A stretch of 19,227 nt of DNA from CBFDCQ01 sp965603355 (GTDB lineage Bacteria; Hydrogenedentota; CAZGCA01; CBFDCQ01): the NCBI GenBank assembly GCA_965603355.1, contig CBFDCQ010000064.1, forward strand, positions 1 to 19,227, in the 5' to 3' direction. The translations under genes were made by a program, and so were the position numbers. The notes under the pieces are model-generated. The model did not search any database. It worked only from the letters and a program-made list of their open reading frames with translations, and had not been told where the DNA came from. Positions within the stretch are counted from its first letter, which is position 1. Each line of letters starts with the position of its first letter. Below are positions 1-8,235 of this stretch, piece after piece.

Positions 1-3000
1 TGCATGCGCAAAGCACCTGCGGTTCTGTCCGGCACGGCCAGTATCTCGTCCAGAATAAGGATGCGCGGCCCTCTCTGATCCGCGCGTGCTTTCTCGACGG
101 CCGGTTCGAGTTTCTCTTTCCGGCCGGCCTGTACCCCTTTAGCCCACGCACCCTCGTGCAACTTGCCATAAACGAGGAAAAGCTCCTTGCACCGGTCGCT
201 TTCCAACGATTCGGGGAGATTCCCATCCCCGGTCCGTTCCAGTGTACGTGCAAGTCCCATCAGTCTGTCATAGATCGGTTCCAGGTTGGCCCATCCGGAC
301 ACCGCATCGGCGACAGGCAGATATCGTTCTATCGCGGGATCGGGATGCGTTTGAGAGAAGAAATGCGCCGTGCGTCCTTGCCGTTCGCTGCGTCTCAGGA
401 ACCCGTCAAGATCGGCCGGTTGCATGAACCTGTGCACGGCATTCTCGTTGTAGAGCACGCGAAACGAGCGTCGTTTCGACAGGCGATACGCCAGCTCGAT
501 GTCCTCGTAACCGAAAGTAAACTGCGGGTCAAAAAGCTCGCCGCCGTCTAGAACGGCCTTCTTGCAGCTCGAACGGCCGCCCCAGAAACATCGGAAATCG
601 TAGAACTCGCCGTGATTGAGCGATGGGTAATCAACGTACTGTCTGCCGACCTGCGTCACATAATGCATCAGCGGTGTGACGTTCAGGTCGGGACACCATT
701 CGCTATACCCGAGAACGGCCACGCCGGGATCGGGATGCTCCTCGTGAGCTTTCCAGTGCTCTTCGACACAAGTCGGTGCCACAATATCGTCATCGTCGAA
801 AAAGCCCAGCAGCGGACTTCCAGCCTCGTTGACCAGGCGCGTCCTGGCTATTGCCATGCCTGCGTGCTCCTGGCGGACATAACGGATGTTCAGGTGAGGT
901 TCAAACGATTCGACGACGGCGCGCGTATCGTCCTCGCTCCCATCGTCAACTATGACGATCTCGAACCGCTCGGGTGAAAACGTCTGTACGCAGTAACCTG
1001 CAAGACATTTTCGCAGCCAACCGGCGCGATTATACGTGTTTATCAGCACGCTGAACTCGGGCTCACCCTGAACGGGTGCGTCTCCCCGGCCGCGCATACG
1101 ACCTGCCTCGAGCAAGCCCGCCTGCGCAGAATCGTTATGGCGATCGAAGCTCAATGCGGCGAAATAGCCGCGAGCCGCCGCCGCGAACTCTTTGACGTGC
1201 AAGTGATAATCGCCATAAAGCAGATAGGGCTCGACGCGAGTCGGATGCGCGTATAGAGCACTGAAAACACCTTTGCGCGCCTTGTCAGTATCGCCGCGTT
1301 CGAGTAGGCCCGATACCCGGCCAATCAGTTCCGATGCAGCCGGGCTATCATCTCCCTCAGCGATACGCTGCGTTTCGGGCGACGCAGTTTCAGACTCAGA
1401 GCTGTCATTGGTAATAGCCTCGAGGTTGGCTTCCAGATACGCTTTGAAGATGTATGCCGCCCTGCCACGGTCTCCCACTTCGAGCGCCAGTTCCATGGCG
1501 CAGGCGACAAGCTCGTGATCCCCCGGGTGGAGAGCCAGCGTCGGCTCAATCCGCTCAAGGGCGAGACCGTACTTCTTGACCTTGCGCAACAACCCGGCCC
1601 TGTCCAGCGCGGCCGGAACGTGCCCGGGGTTGAGGTTTAGTACGGTATTGAGTGCACCAAGTTCGCTGCGATGGTCATTCAGGGCGTTGAACTCGCGTGC
1701 CTGCAAATGAACGTAATCACCCACACGCACGACATCTTCGTCCTTGACCGCGTAACGGTTCGGTCCTACCGCTCCTCGAGCTCCGCCGCTGAATCTGACC
1801 GGGTTCCGGCTCCGGGAATGTTTCTCCACACAACTCTGCAGCGCGGCGAGCCACGCGCTGGGTTCGCTCGGCAAAACGATAATCGCTCCAGCCCCGAATG
1901 AGACCTTCAAGTTCTCCTCTGTATGCCTGTTCGGCACGATAGTGACTGCGCTATCGCGGATCGCAGCAGCGAGAAGCTCCGCCCTCTCAGGCACAAGCTC
2001 CCCGACATCCTCCACATTCAGGACAGCCGGCGTGCCGAGATGACGAAGACCTTCCATCAAGGCCAGGCCCATCCGGTCTACGGGCCAATCGAACACGCAC
2101 ACGTCGAACGACAGCCAATCGGCGGCGGCGACAAAGTAGTTCGCCCCTCTCTGGGCCACTCGCCGACGCTCGATCTCCCCTGCGGCGACGAGTTCGGCTA
2201 GAACCCCTTCCGCCCGGTTGCCGCCGCGAAGCTCCTCCTCAGAACCGGTTCTCAGATGGCAAACACGCAACGTGCTCAGCGGAAGCGAGGCGACGCTTCG
2301 ACCGGATTCCATAAGAGAAGCTGCCTTTTCGCATCCGGTTTCGAAGAACGCCACGGCTTCTTCATCTCCCACGTGACGAGCATGTTCGGCGAACAGCTCG
2401 AAAGCGCGCAGCAGATCTTCCGCAGTCAGGTTCTCGCCGAAATCCTCGAGTCCGTACGCATTGCGCCGGGAGAGCTGCGACATCATCAGCTTTTCGCCCC
2501 TGTCCACCTGTATGAGCCGCGTTCCCATGTCGTGGTGCATCGTGTACGCGTTCTCGAGGCTGTCGGGCTGGTTTGGACCGTGCTCCTCAGCGACAATATC
2601 CGACACGCGATGGAACTCCGCGTGCCGGGCATACCGGCGCCAGAGATCCCAGTCGTTCACGCGGGTGAGCAGGACGTTATGGTCGTAGCCACCGCATTTG
2701 TCAGCGATCTCCCGAGGAAACAGGACCGCGTTGTTGGGTATCAGGTTCTTATGCCGCAACAGTTCCTCGGAAAACTCGAAGCCCCAAGTCATCGCGTTGT
2801 TGCCGCGGTACTCGTTGCAGAACCCGTAACACACCGTGTCTGGATGCTGCCGACATGCCGAGTGGAGCTTCTCGACAGCCTGCTGGTAAAGGCAGCCGTC
2901 ATCAAAGACAAAACCTATGTATTCCCCCCGGGCGATCACCATGCCTGCGTTCATTCTCGGCGCGGGAAACCCACAGTTCTTCTCGTAGCGGACGTGGACC

Positions 3001-3281
3001 ACCCTGTTGTCGCGCGCCGCGTAACGTTGGATCACGTCCGCCGTGCCGTCGGTGCTGCCGTCATCAACGACGATAAGTTCCAGCTCGCCGAAAGATTGCG
3101 CCAGAACGCTCTCAATCGCCATGTGCAATGTACCGGTGCGTCCACGCGAGAACGTCGGGAGGATAATCGTGACGAGTGGGTTGGCGATATGCCCGCTGCC
3201 CAACACCGGCGCATCGGTGATGTCAATGTACCGCTCCAACGTCTCCGTCAGCTCTTTAGGATACGACGTCGTGTACTGCAT
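1..3281 (-). CDS. Multi-domain glycosyltransferase with TPR repeats (GT2 - GT-like - TPR - GT2 - third GT), partial at the left edge
   Basis: An uninterrupted minus-strand frame runs from an ATG at 3281 off the left edge, giving at least 1093 residues. Residues 35-260 form a GT2 (GT-A fold) domain: VDDGST near residue 72 and a FDDG motif with D127/D128 for nucleotide sugar and metal. Residues about 300-370 are helical. Residues about 375-535 resemble a degenerate GT-B domain. Residues about 540-735 look like two blocks of TPR-like helical pairs. Residues 743-960 form a second GT2 domain: INTYNRAG near 745, D779 in VDDGSED, DDDD 829-832, and YEDIELAYR from 925. At 1073-1093 a third transferase begins (LILDEILAVPDRTAGALRM), similar to the start of some GT4 proteins. 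The start overlaps the upstream gene's stop by 26 nt and has AGAGG seven bases ahead, so translation is probably coupled. I infer a role in building a surface glycan. The sugars and acceptor are unknown. Confidence 0.88.
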   Translation of the reverse strand, partial: MQYTTSYPKELTETLERYIDITDAPVLGSGHIANPLVTIILPTFSRGRTGTLHMAIESVLAQSFGELELIVVDDGSTDGTADVIQRYAARDNRVVHVRYEKNCGFPAPRMNAGMVIARGEYIGFVFDDGCLYQQAVEKLHSACRQHPDTVCYGFCNEYRGNNAMTWGFEFSEELLRHKNLIPNNAVLFPREIADKCGGYDHNVLLTRVNDWDLWRRYARHAEFHRVSDIVAEEHGPNQPDSLENAYTMHHDMGTRLIQVDRGEKLMMSQLSRRNAYGLEDFGENLTAEDLLRAFELFAEHARHVGDEEAVAFFETGCEKAASLMESGRSVASLPLSTLRVCHLRTGSEEELRGGNRAEGVLAELVAAGEIERRRVAQRGANYFVAAADWLSFDVCVFDWPVDRMGLALMEGLRHLGTPAVLNVEDVGELVPERAELLAAAIRDSAVTIVPNRHTEENLKVSFGAGAIIVLPSEPSAWLAALQSCVEKHSRSRNPVRFSGGARGAVGPNRYAVKDEDVVRVGDYVHLQAREFNALNDHRSELGALNTVLNLNPGHVPAALDRAGLLRKVKKYGLALERIEPTLALHPGDHELVACAMELALEVGDRGRAAYIFKAYLEANLEAITNDSSESETASPETQRIAEGDDSPAASELIGRVSGLLERGDTDKARKGVFSALYAHPTRVEPYLLYGDYHLHVKEFAAAARGYFAALSFDRHNDSAQAGLLEAGRMRGRGDAPVQGEPEFSVLINTYNRAGWLRKCLAGYCVQTFSPERFEIVIVDDGSEDDTRAVVESFEPHLNIRYVRQEHAGMAIARTRLVNEAGSPLLGFFDDDDIVAPTCVEEHWKAHEEHPDPGVAVLGYSEWCPDLNVTPLMHYVTQVGRQYVDYPSLNHGEFYDFRCFWGGRSSCKKAVLDGGELFDPQFTFGYEDIELAYRLSKRRSFRVLYNENAVHRFMQPADLDGFLRRSERQGRTAHFFSQTHPDPAIERYLPVADAVSGWANLEPIYDRLMGLARTLERTGDGNLPESLESDRCKELFLVYGKLHEGAWAKGVQAGRKEKLEPAVEKARADQRGPRILILDEILAVPDRTAGALRM

Positions 3282-4800
3282 TCTTGAGCCTCTGCAAATT
3301 CTCCAGCGCCGGGGCGAAACCCGGCCTCAGCAAAAGCGCGTTCTCCAGACATTTCCCGGCTTCGTCAAACCTTCCCAGTGACGTAAGTACGACACCCAGA
3401 TCGGCCCAGTTCGCATAATTACCGGCATCGATCTCCGTCACCAGCGTAAATAGCTCCAGCGCCTTATCGTGATGGCCTTGTCCGAAAAGCCACTCGCCCA
3501 GCTCGACCAACTCGGACACTGCGGTTAAAGTTCGTCGGCGCTCTTGTGTCAGACAGCTAACACCTTTCACATGTTCCCGGAGTTCATTTGTGACGCCATC
3601 CGGCTCATCAAATTCAACGTGATTAGTCCTGTAGAACTCAATGAATTCAGCCCCGGAGTCGAGAAGGCTGAAAGCCTTCTCAAAGATTGGCTCGGAACCC
3701 GAGAAAAGCGCCCAGAATCTTGACTGGATTTGCTGGTCGTAACCGGTAAACTGGTCTTTCACAGCGTGCCAGGGACACTTCTCGCACACGGGCCTTACGT
3801 CGGCGAGACCGTTCACTTTCTTGGATGCGAGAGTCCCTCTCGCTTTTCTGAAAAAGTTGTTGTTCCACACGTCCGCAAAGCTGGTAGTGCCGGGCTCCAC
3901 CTTTCCGAAATCATAGACCTCATCATATGCGCCGCAACAAGGAGAGACCGCACCGTCGGGGTTTACCACTGAGTAAGAGTAATGCCACGCACAGGTGTTT
4001 CCCGCTGAAGCGGTTCCGACAACTTGTTCTGTTTCCCCAGCAGGTCTCGCATCCCCATCTGTCCCATTAAGTTCCCCCTTTCTGTAGCTGGGAAGCCACT
4101 CGGGATACTTGACAATGTTAATATTGCCGTCCTTACAGACAAAAACCACACCCAGTTCCTCGCAGTATCGTCTGACAGTCTCGATTTCGTGCTCGTTAAA
4201 GCTGAAAACGAGAAAGTTCCAAACGATCCTCGTGTCCAGTCCGAGCTTATCTCTGAACGCCACCAACCGTTCAAGGTTGTTCTTGGCTAGTTCATAACTT
4301 CCGCCCACCCTATAGATCCCGTAGGTCTCCTGGGAAAACCCGTCTATCGAGGCGGCGATTTCATCTATCCCTGAGAGTAATAGCTCCTCGACCCCCTCGT
4401 CGGACAGCTTAAGAGACAGATTCGTGTTGATGTCCGTGTAGATGTCCAGTTCCTTCGCCCTCTTAATGAAGTAGCAGAGGTTCTTGTTCAGAAGAGGCTC
4501 ACCCCAGTTGTAGAAGAACACTCTGAACAGATACTCGCCCATCTCTTCTATCAGGGCGTCGAAGAGGTCGACGGACATTAAAGCTCTCTTGCGGCGCGGC
4601 ACCGTCGCCGACTCACTGCGCGTGGCGGAATTATCCGCCCCTGTTCCGCAACCGGGACACCTTAGTCCGCAGATTGAACTCGGGTCTATGAGCATATAGT
4701 ACGGGTAGGAGCGGACCAGTACCTCCCCCGTCAACCTCTCATACTTAGCCCTCAGGAAGTTCATGAAGGCCGAGCGATTGGCCTTTTCGAAACCGATCAC
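3256..4800 (-). CDS. Radical SAM/SPASM protein with C-terminal TPR repeats
   Basis: 514 aa. The radical SAM core begins near residue 36 and holds the CxxxCxxC cluster motif as C44, C48 and C51 (SSICGLRCPGC). Y98-N-W-G-E-P is the SAM-binding 'GGEP'-type motif (NWGEP). A C-terminal SPASM domain at about 270-345 has C270, C288/C289 in an NPDGAVSPCCG context, an ADVWNNNFF motif (family form EIWNS) and C339/C342, consistent with auxiliary Fe-S ligation. Residues 430-505 are two TPR repeats (AL.LF..V..ID..N / LGRFDEA...). SPASM proteins modify peptides, sugars or other metabolites by radical chemistry; the substrate here is unknown. The GTG start at 4800 is chosen because AGGAGG lies eight bases upstream; an in-frame ATG 12 codons further in has no such site. 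The gene lies between the methyltransferase/radical SAM giant and the glycosyltransferase, with which it overlaps by 26 nt. Confidence 0.85.
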   Translation of the reverse strand: MIGFEKANRSAFMNFLRAKYERLTGEVLVRSYPYYMLIDPSSICGLRCPGCGTGADNSATRSESATVPRRKRALMSVDLFDALIEEMGEYLFRVFFYNWGEPLLNKNLCYFIKRAKELDIYTDINTNLSLKLSDEGVEELLLSGIDEIAASIDGFSQETYGIYRVGGSYELAKNNLERLVAFRDKLGLDTRIVWNFLVFSFNEHEIETVRRYCEELGVVFVCKDGNINIVKYPEWLPSYRKGELNGTDGDARPAGETEQVVGTASAGNTCAWHYSYSVVNPDGAVSPCCGAYDEVYDFGKVEPGTTSFADVWNNNFFRKARGTLASKKVNGLADVRPVCEKCPWHAVKDQFTGYDQQIQSRFWALFSGSEPIFEKAFSLLDSGAEFIEFYRTNHVEFDEPDGVTNELREHVKGVSCLTQERRRTLTAVSELVELGEWLFGQGHHDKALELFTLVTEIDAGNYANWADLGVVLTSLGRFDEAGKCLENALLLRPGFAPALENLQRLKNAVHDVVS

Positions 4801-4808
4801 GTCCTTCT

Positions 4809-4814
4809 CCTCCT
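4809..4814 (-). promoter_or_regulatory. Shine-Dalgarno site fixing the GTG start of the radical SAM/SPASM/TPR gene
   Basis: AGGAGG on the minus strand, eight bases before GTG at 4800. It supports the GTG over the internal ATG at codon 13. Confidence 0.7.
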
Positions 4815-4856
4815 AAACACCGCCCCAGCTACTCCACTGCACCTCAGGTTCTGCGT

Positions 4857-4914
4857 CGTGACCGCTTTTCCCGCGTTCTCCCCCTACCTGCCCGCCATCG
4901 ACGGAGCGGTCACG
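4857..4914 (-). repeat. 10-bp perfect inverted repeat in the intergenic gap
   Basis: CGTGACCGCT (4857-4866) and AGCGGTCACG (4905-4914) are exact reverse complements separated by 38 bases. They lie in the 136-base gap between the 1077-aa gene and the 514-aa gene of the same minus-strand cluster. In RNA this could form a long-loop hairpin between the two cistrons. No U-tract follows, so a classical terminator is not indicated. Confidence 0.45.
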
Positions 4915-4936
4915 GTTTGCATCAACTCTCTTCCTG

Positions 4937-7900
4937 TCACACCAGATCGATAAGGTTGTTCCAACAGACGCCCACGCTTCTCTTCTTCGTCCGCTCATCG
5001 GCAATAACACTCTGCAATTCACGAATCGCGTCAGTGTCTCTCATATCAAAGATGTTCTGGTCTGCGTACGCCCCTGTAATCTTCTGGAACGAAGCGCCGA
5101 AACCGTACGACTCGGCAAAATCTATGAATGCCGGGATCTCACTGTAGTTGGCTCTCATCGCCACCATGGTGATCCCAACGTTGCTGAACCTGTCTCTGTT
5201 CTCCTGCAATAGAGCCAGACTGCGTAGAAGAGCGTCCCACTTACCGCCAACACGGATTCTCTCATAGGTGCGCCTGGTGGCGGCATCCACGGATATTTGG
5301 ATGCCCCCAAATCGCTGGTGTTTGATCTTGTCCCAGTACTTGGGCAATAACAGACCGTTGGTTATCAGGTCAAACCTCAGCTCAGAACCGTCAACCTCAT
5401 AGTTGGCCAGCAAGTCTCTCGCGTAGGGTATCGCCAAGGGATCCCCGATACCTGACAGCACTATGGACTTGGCACTCGGGAGGTAGTTCCCCATGTCTCT
5501 GGCTGTCTTCTCAATCAAGTCAGGATCATCCTCGTGGATTTGCCGATCGCACATAATGCACGAGAGATTGCACACATTGGAATTGTCCGGTTTGAAAAGC
5601 GTTGGAAACGATTCGAGGCGGTCCTTACGAGCCCTGATCTCCTCGACAAGCTCCGGAGTCAAGAGGTCATACTTCTCCAGCTCGTCATATTTGATCGTCT
5701 TGTTCTGATACCTGTACGCGGCGATTTTCGGGCAAATCGGATTACAGATCTCCTCCCACTCGCCCTGATACATCTTTCTGCGAACGTATCGAGCTTTCTC
5801 GCTGTTCCAAATCTCGGCAATGGTGTTCTGCCTGATGTTGCCTATGGCTACCTTCGTCCATCCCGGGCAGCAACAGTGAACATCCTCATAGAAGAAATTC
5901 ATCCAATAGAACGGGCTGAGACAGATTAACTCAGTCTCTCTCTTGACATTCCTTGGAGCGGATTTCCGCTTCGACGGCGCACCAGAGCTGCTTCGCTTCA
6001 CATCCGTTTTCTTGGCAACAAACACTGTTTGCTCGCGACCCAGATAGCCAAGTTCTTTCGACCAGAACAGGTGGGCGCTCACGTCCTGAAAACCTGCCGA
6101 ACGCAATTGGTCCAACATTTCCCAGCCAAACTGGTTGAAAACGAGCCACGGACCGTGGTATTCGGGAGGAACAACGTGTTCGATCTCGTTCCTGTCTCTC
6201 ACAACAGCGCAGACGGCGTTCATTTCAGCTTCCACCCTGAAGGGAACCGTGAAGAAAAGGGTCCCGGTCGGTTTCAGCACGCGGTAGCATTCTCTAAAAG
6301 CCTTTTGAAAGTCTGCAATATGTTCAAAAACATCAAAGGTGAGTACATAATCCAACGCACCGTCAGAGAACGAGAGTTCAGTAATGCTTTCATTTCTCAC
6401 GCCGTTCGGATCGACTTCTCCAAGCGGGACGGTCTCGCCCAAATACTCACTCCCAACGACGTTCGAGTAGTTCCTGGCGAACCATCCGTACACGGGAGTT
6501 CTCCGCTCTGCGATGTAAACGCTGCTGTCTCTGTCCGGCCGGCACAGTTGCGCGAATAGATGGATCGACGCTCTCATGCGGTTGATCAACCCGCACGAGG
6601 GGCAGACCAAGCGCTCGCGCCAATTCGGCATGAGGATACCGTTCACCTCGTAGGAGGACTCATAGTCGACCCAGAAGTCGACGTCGCGCTTGCACGCGTA
6701 GCAGCAACCGGCGACAGTGAACGGCTGGGCGTCCACAATTGCGCTTTTCTCGTACTGCTGCCTCTTGGCGTACTCGGACTGCATGGCCGACGCGTGCTTC
6801 CTGTACGTTTCATAGGAAGCAATCTGAGTCGGGTGCACTCTCGCATCAGTCAGGCACCGACTGGCCGCTTCCGTGCAGGAATCGAGCTTGTCGAGCTCTT
6901 GCCGCGCTTTTGCGTTTTCCGGATCGACTTCCAGCGCCTTCGTGTAGAAAACCGCTCCCTTCTCGCCTTGTCCCAGCCTGACAGACAGATCCCCCAGCGA
7001 CAGCAGGGCATCGAGGTCGCGCGGATCCAGGGACAGGACAGCCTGATAGTGGCTCACCGCATCCCGCACACGTCCAAGCTCGATAGAGACGTCTGCGAGG
7101 TTCTTCAGTGCGGTCAGATCATTCTTGTCAATGGCAACCGCGCGCTCAAAGTGCGAAAGCGCCTCTTCCTTGCACCCCATCTCGTAATAAAGCGCACCAA
7201 TGTCGTTGTGCGCTTGCGGGTCGTCCGGAACCGCTGCAACCACTTCCTCCAGCTCCCGCACCGCCTCCCCGGTTCTCCCCGCCGAGTGAAGCACAAGCGC
7301 GTACCGGTAGCGTAACGCGGTCGCCTCGGGGCAGCGCGTAAGAACCTCTTTGACGTATGTCTCAACCTGTTCGGGATTACCTGCCTCTGCTAACTGACCG
7401 GCTTTCTGCTCAAACAACTTCGCCGGGTTGAAAAGCTCCGAGATCTGTTTAAGCCGCCTGGCTTCCTGCATGAACTCCGGGTTATCCAATCTGACCGGTT
7501 CTCCGTAGCTCCCAATGGCGTCTCGAGTGAATACCGAGAGACTATCGGTCAGATCCGTGCGGCCCCAGCCGACGAGTTCCTGCGAGATGCACGTCAGCCC
7601 GGCGTCACCGCAGTACTCACGGAATAACTCCGCCGTCATACTCTCAGCGCGCCAATGCCGATTCTCAACCGCTAACTCTCCGTTTTCCCCATCTCTTAGC
7701 GCGCCTATGTTGGAATGATGAATGAAACCGTAACCGCCCGGCTTTAGTTTCGACGAAAGCTGCTCCAGGTAAGAACGCAACACATCGCTCTCTGCATGCA
7801 CCAGGGAATCCCAGCTGAAGACAAAGTCGATCGACCCGTTCTCGACCGCGTCAAGCGATTTGCCATCGTTGACCAAATACTCTATGTGCGAGCTTGACGT

Positions 7901-8170
7901 AAACCGTTTCCGGCAGGCTTCGATACAGTTTTCCGCAAGGTCGACAACGATGAGCTTATCGCAAAGGTCTTTGAGATACCGGGTACACCTTCCGTATCCA
8001 GGTGCTATCTCCAGTATGGTTCCGGCCGGCACAAACGCGCTAATGCGCGGAAAGATGGTCCCATGCCATAGATACTCGGTTCCGCCCCAGGCAATCGACC
8101 ACTCGTCGCCACTGCCTGGCCAGGGATATGAGCTGGACCAGTATTCTCGGTTCTGTTCGACCGTCCCCAT
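4937..8170 (-). CDS. Fusion: methyltransferase - TPR - zinc-ribbon methyltransferase - SPASM-like - radical SAM
   Basis: 1077 aa, ATG at 8170 with AGGA about nine bases upstream. Residues 1-215 form a class I SAM methyltransferase (motif I EIAPGYGR at 54-61). Residues 250-430 contain about five TPR repeats (typical A..LEVDPENA ends). Residues 485-530 carry a zinc-ribbon-like CxxC pair (C490/C493 and C523/C526), running into a second methyltransferase with LDYVLTFDVFEHI at 606-618 and LKPTGTLFF at 632-640. A basic, low-complexity linker spans 720-745. Residues 748-815 resemble a SPASM domain (CCC 766-768, IGNIRQNTIAEIWNS 776-790, C809, C813). The radical SAM core follows, with CNLSCIMC giving C867, C871 and C874, and a SGIGDP SAM motif near 906. 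Normally SPASM follows the radical SAM core. The chain appears complete, with no frameshift. I infer modification of sugars or glycan precursors; the substrate is unknown. Confidence 0.87.
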   Translation of the reverse strand: MGTVEQNREYWSSSYPWPGSGDEWSIAWGGTEYLWHGTIFPRISAFVPAGTILEIAPGYGRCTRYLKDLCDKLIVVDLAENCIEACRKRFTSSSHIEYLVNDGKSLDAVENGSIDFVFSWDSLVHAESDVLRSYLEQLSSKLKPGGYGFIHHSNIGALRDGENGELAVENRHWRAESMTAELFREYCGDAGLTCISQELVGWGRTDLTDSLSVFTRDAIGSYGEPVRLDNPEFMQEARRLKQISELFNPAKLFEQKAGQLAEAGNPEQVETYVKEVLTRCPEATALRYRYALVLHSAGRTGEAVRELEEVVAAVPDDPQAHNDIGALYYEMGCKEEALSHFERAVAIDKNDLTALKNLADVSIELGRVRDAVSHYQAVLSLDPRDLDALLSLGDLSVRLGQGEKGAVFYTKALEVDPENAKARQELDKLDSCTEAASRCLTDARVHPTQIASYETYRKHASAMQSEYAKRQQYEKSAIVDAQPFTVAGCCYACKRDVDFWVDYESSYEVNGILMPNWRERLVCPSCGLINRMRASIHLFAQLCRPDRDSSVYIAERRTPVYGWFARNYSNVVGSEYLGETVPLGEVDPNGVRNESITELSFSDGALDYVLTFDVFEHIADFQKAFRECYRVLKPTGTLFFTVPFRVEAEMNAVCAVVRDRNEIEHVVPPEYHGPWLVFNQFGWEMLDQLRSAGFQDVSAHLFWSKELGYLGREQTVFVAKKTDVKRSSSGAPSKRKSAPRNVKRETELICLSPFYWMNFFYEDVHCCCPGWTKVAIGNIRQNTIAEIWNSEKARYVRRKMYQGEWEEICNPICPKIAAYRYQNKTIKYDELEKYDLLTPELVEEIRARKDRLESFPTLFKPDNSNVCNLSCIMCDRQIHEDDPDLIEKTARDMGNYLPSAKSIVLSGIGDPLAIPYARDLLANYEVDGSELRFDLITNGLLLPKYWDKIKHQRFGGIQISVDAATRRTYERIRVGGKWDALLRSLALLQENRDRFSNVGITMVAMRANYSEIPAFIDFAESYGFGASFQKITGAYADQNIFDMRDTDAIRELQSVIADERTKKRSVGVCWNNLIDLV

Positions 8171-8235
8171 TAAGATGTTCCTACGCTATCGCTGTCCTGG
8201 CATATTCGGGAGGTTCACACTACCAATGCCGTGTT

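Noticed and set aside
720..850. Idea that the 1077-aa protein is two genes misjoined by an assembly error
   Set aside because: The frame is continuous through a basic linker with coding-like composition and no start site of note; not proven, but no sign of a join was seen. Coordinates here are residue numbers (about 5620-6010 in the window).
2256..3287. 343-codon open frame on the plus strand
   Set aside because: It is the antisense of the GT2 domain; the minus frame shows textbook glycosyltransferase motifs while the plus product resembles nothing.
6029..7315. Two long plus-strand frames (6029-6559 and 6560-7315)
   Set aside because: Antisense to the TPR and second methyltransferase regions of the 1077-aa protein; no recognisable domains.
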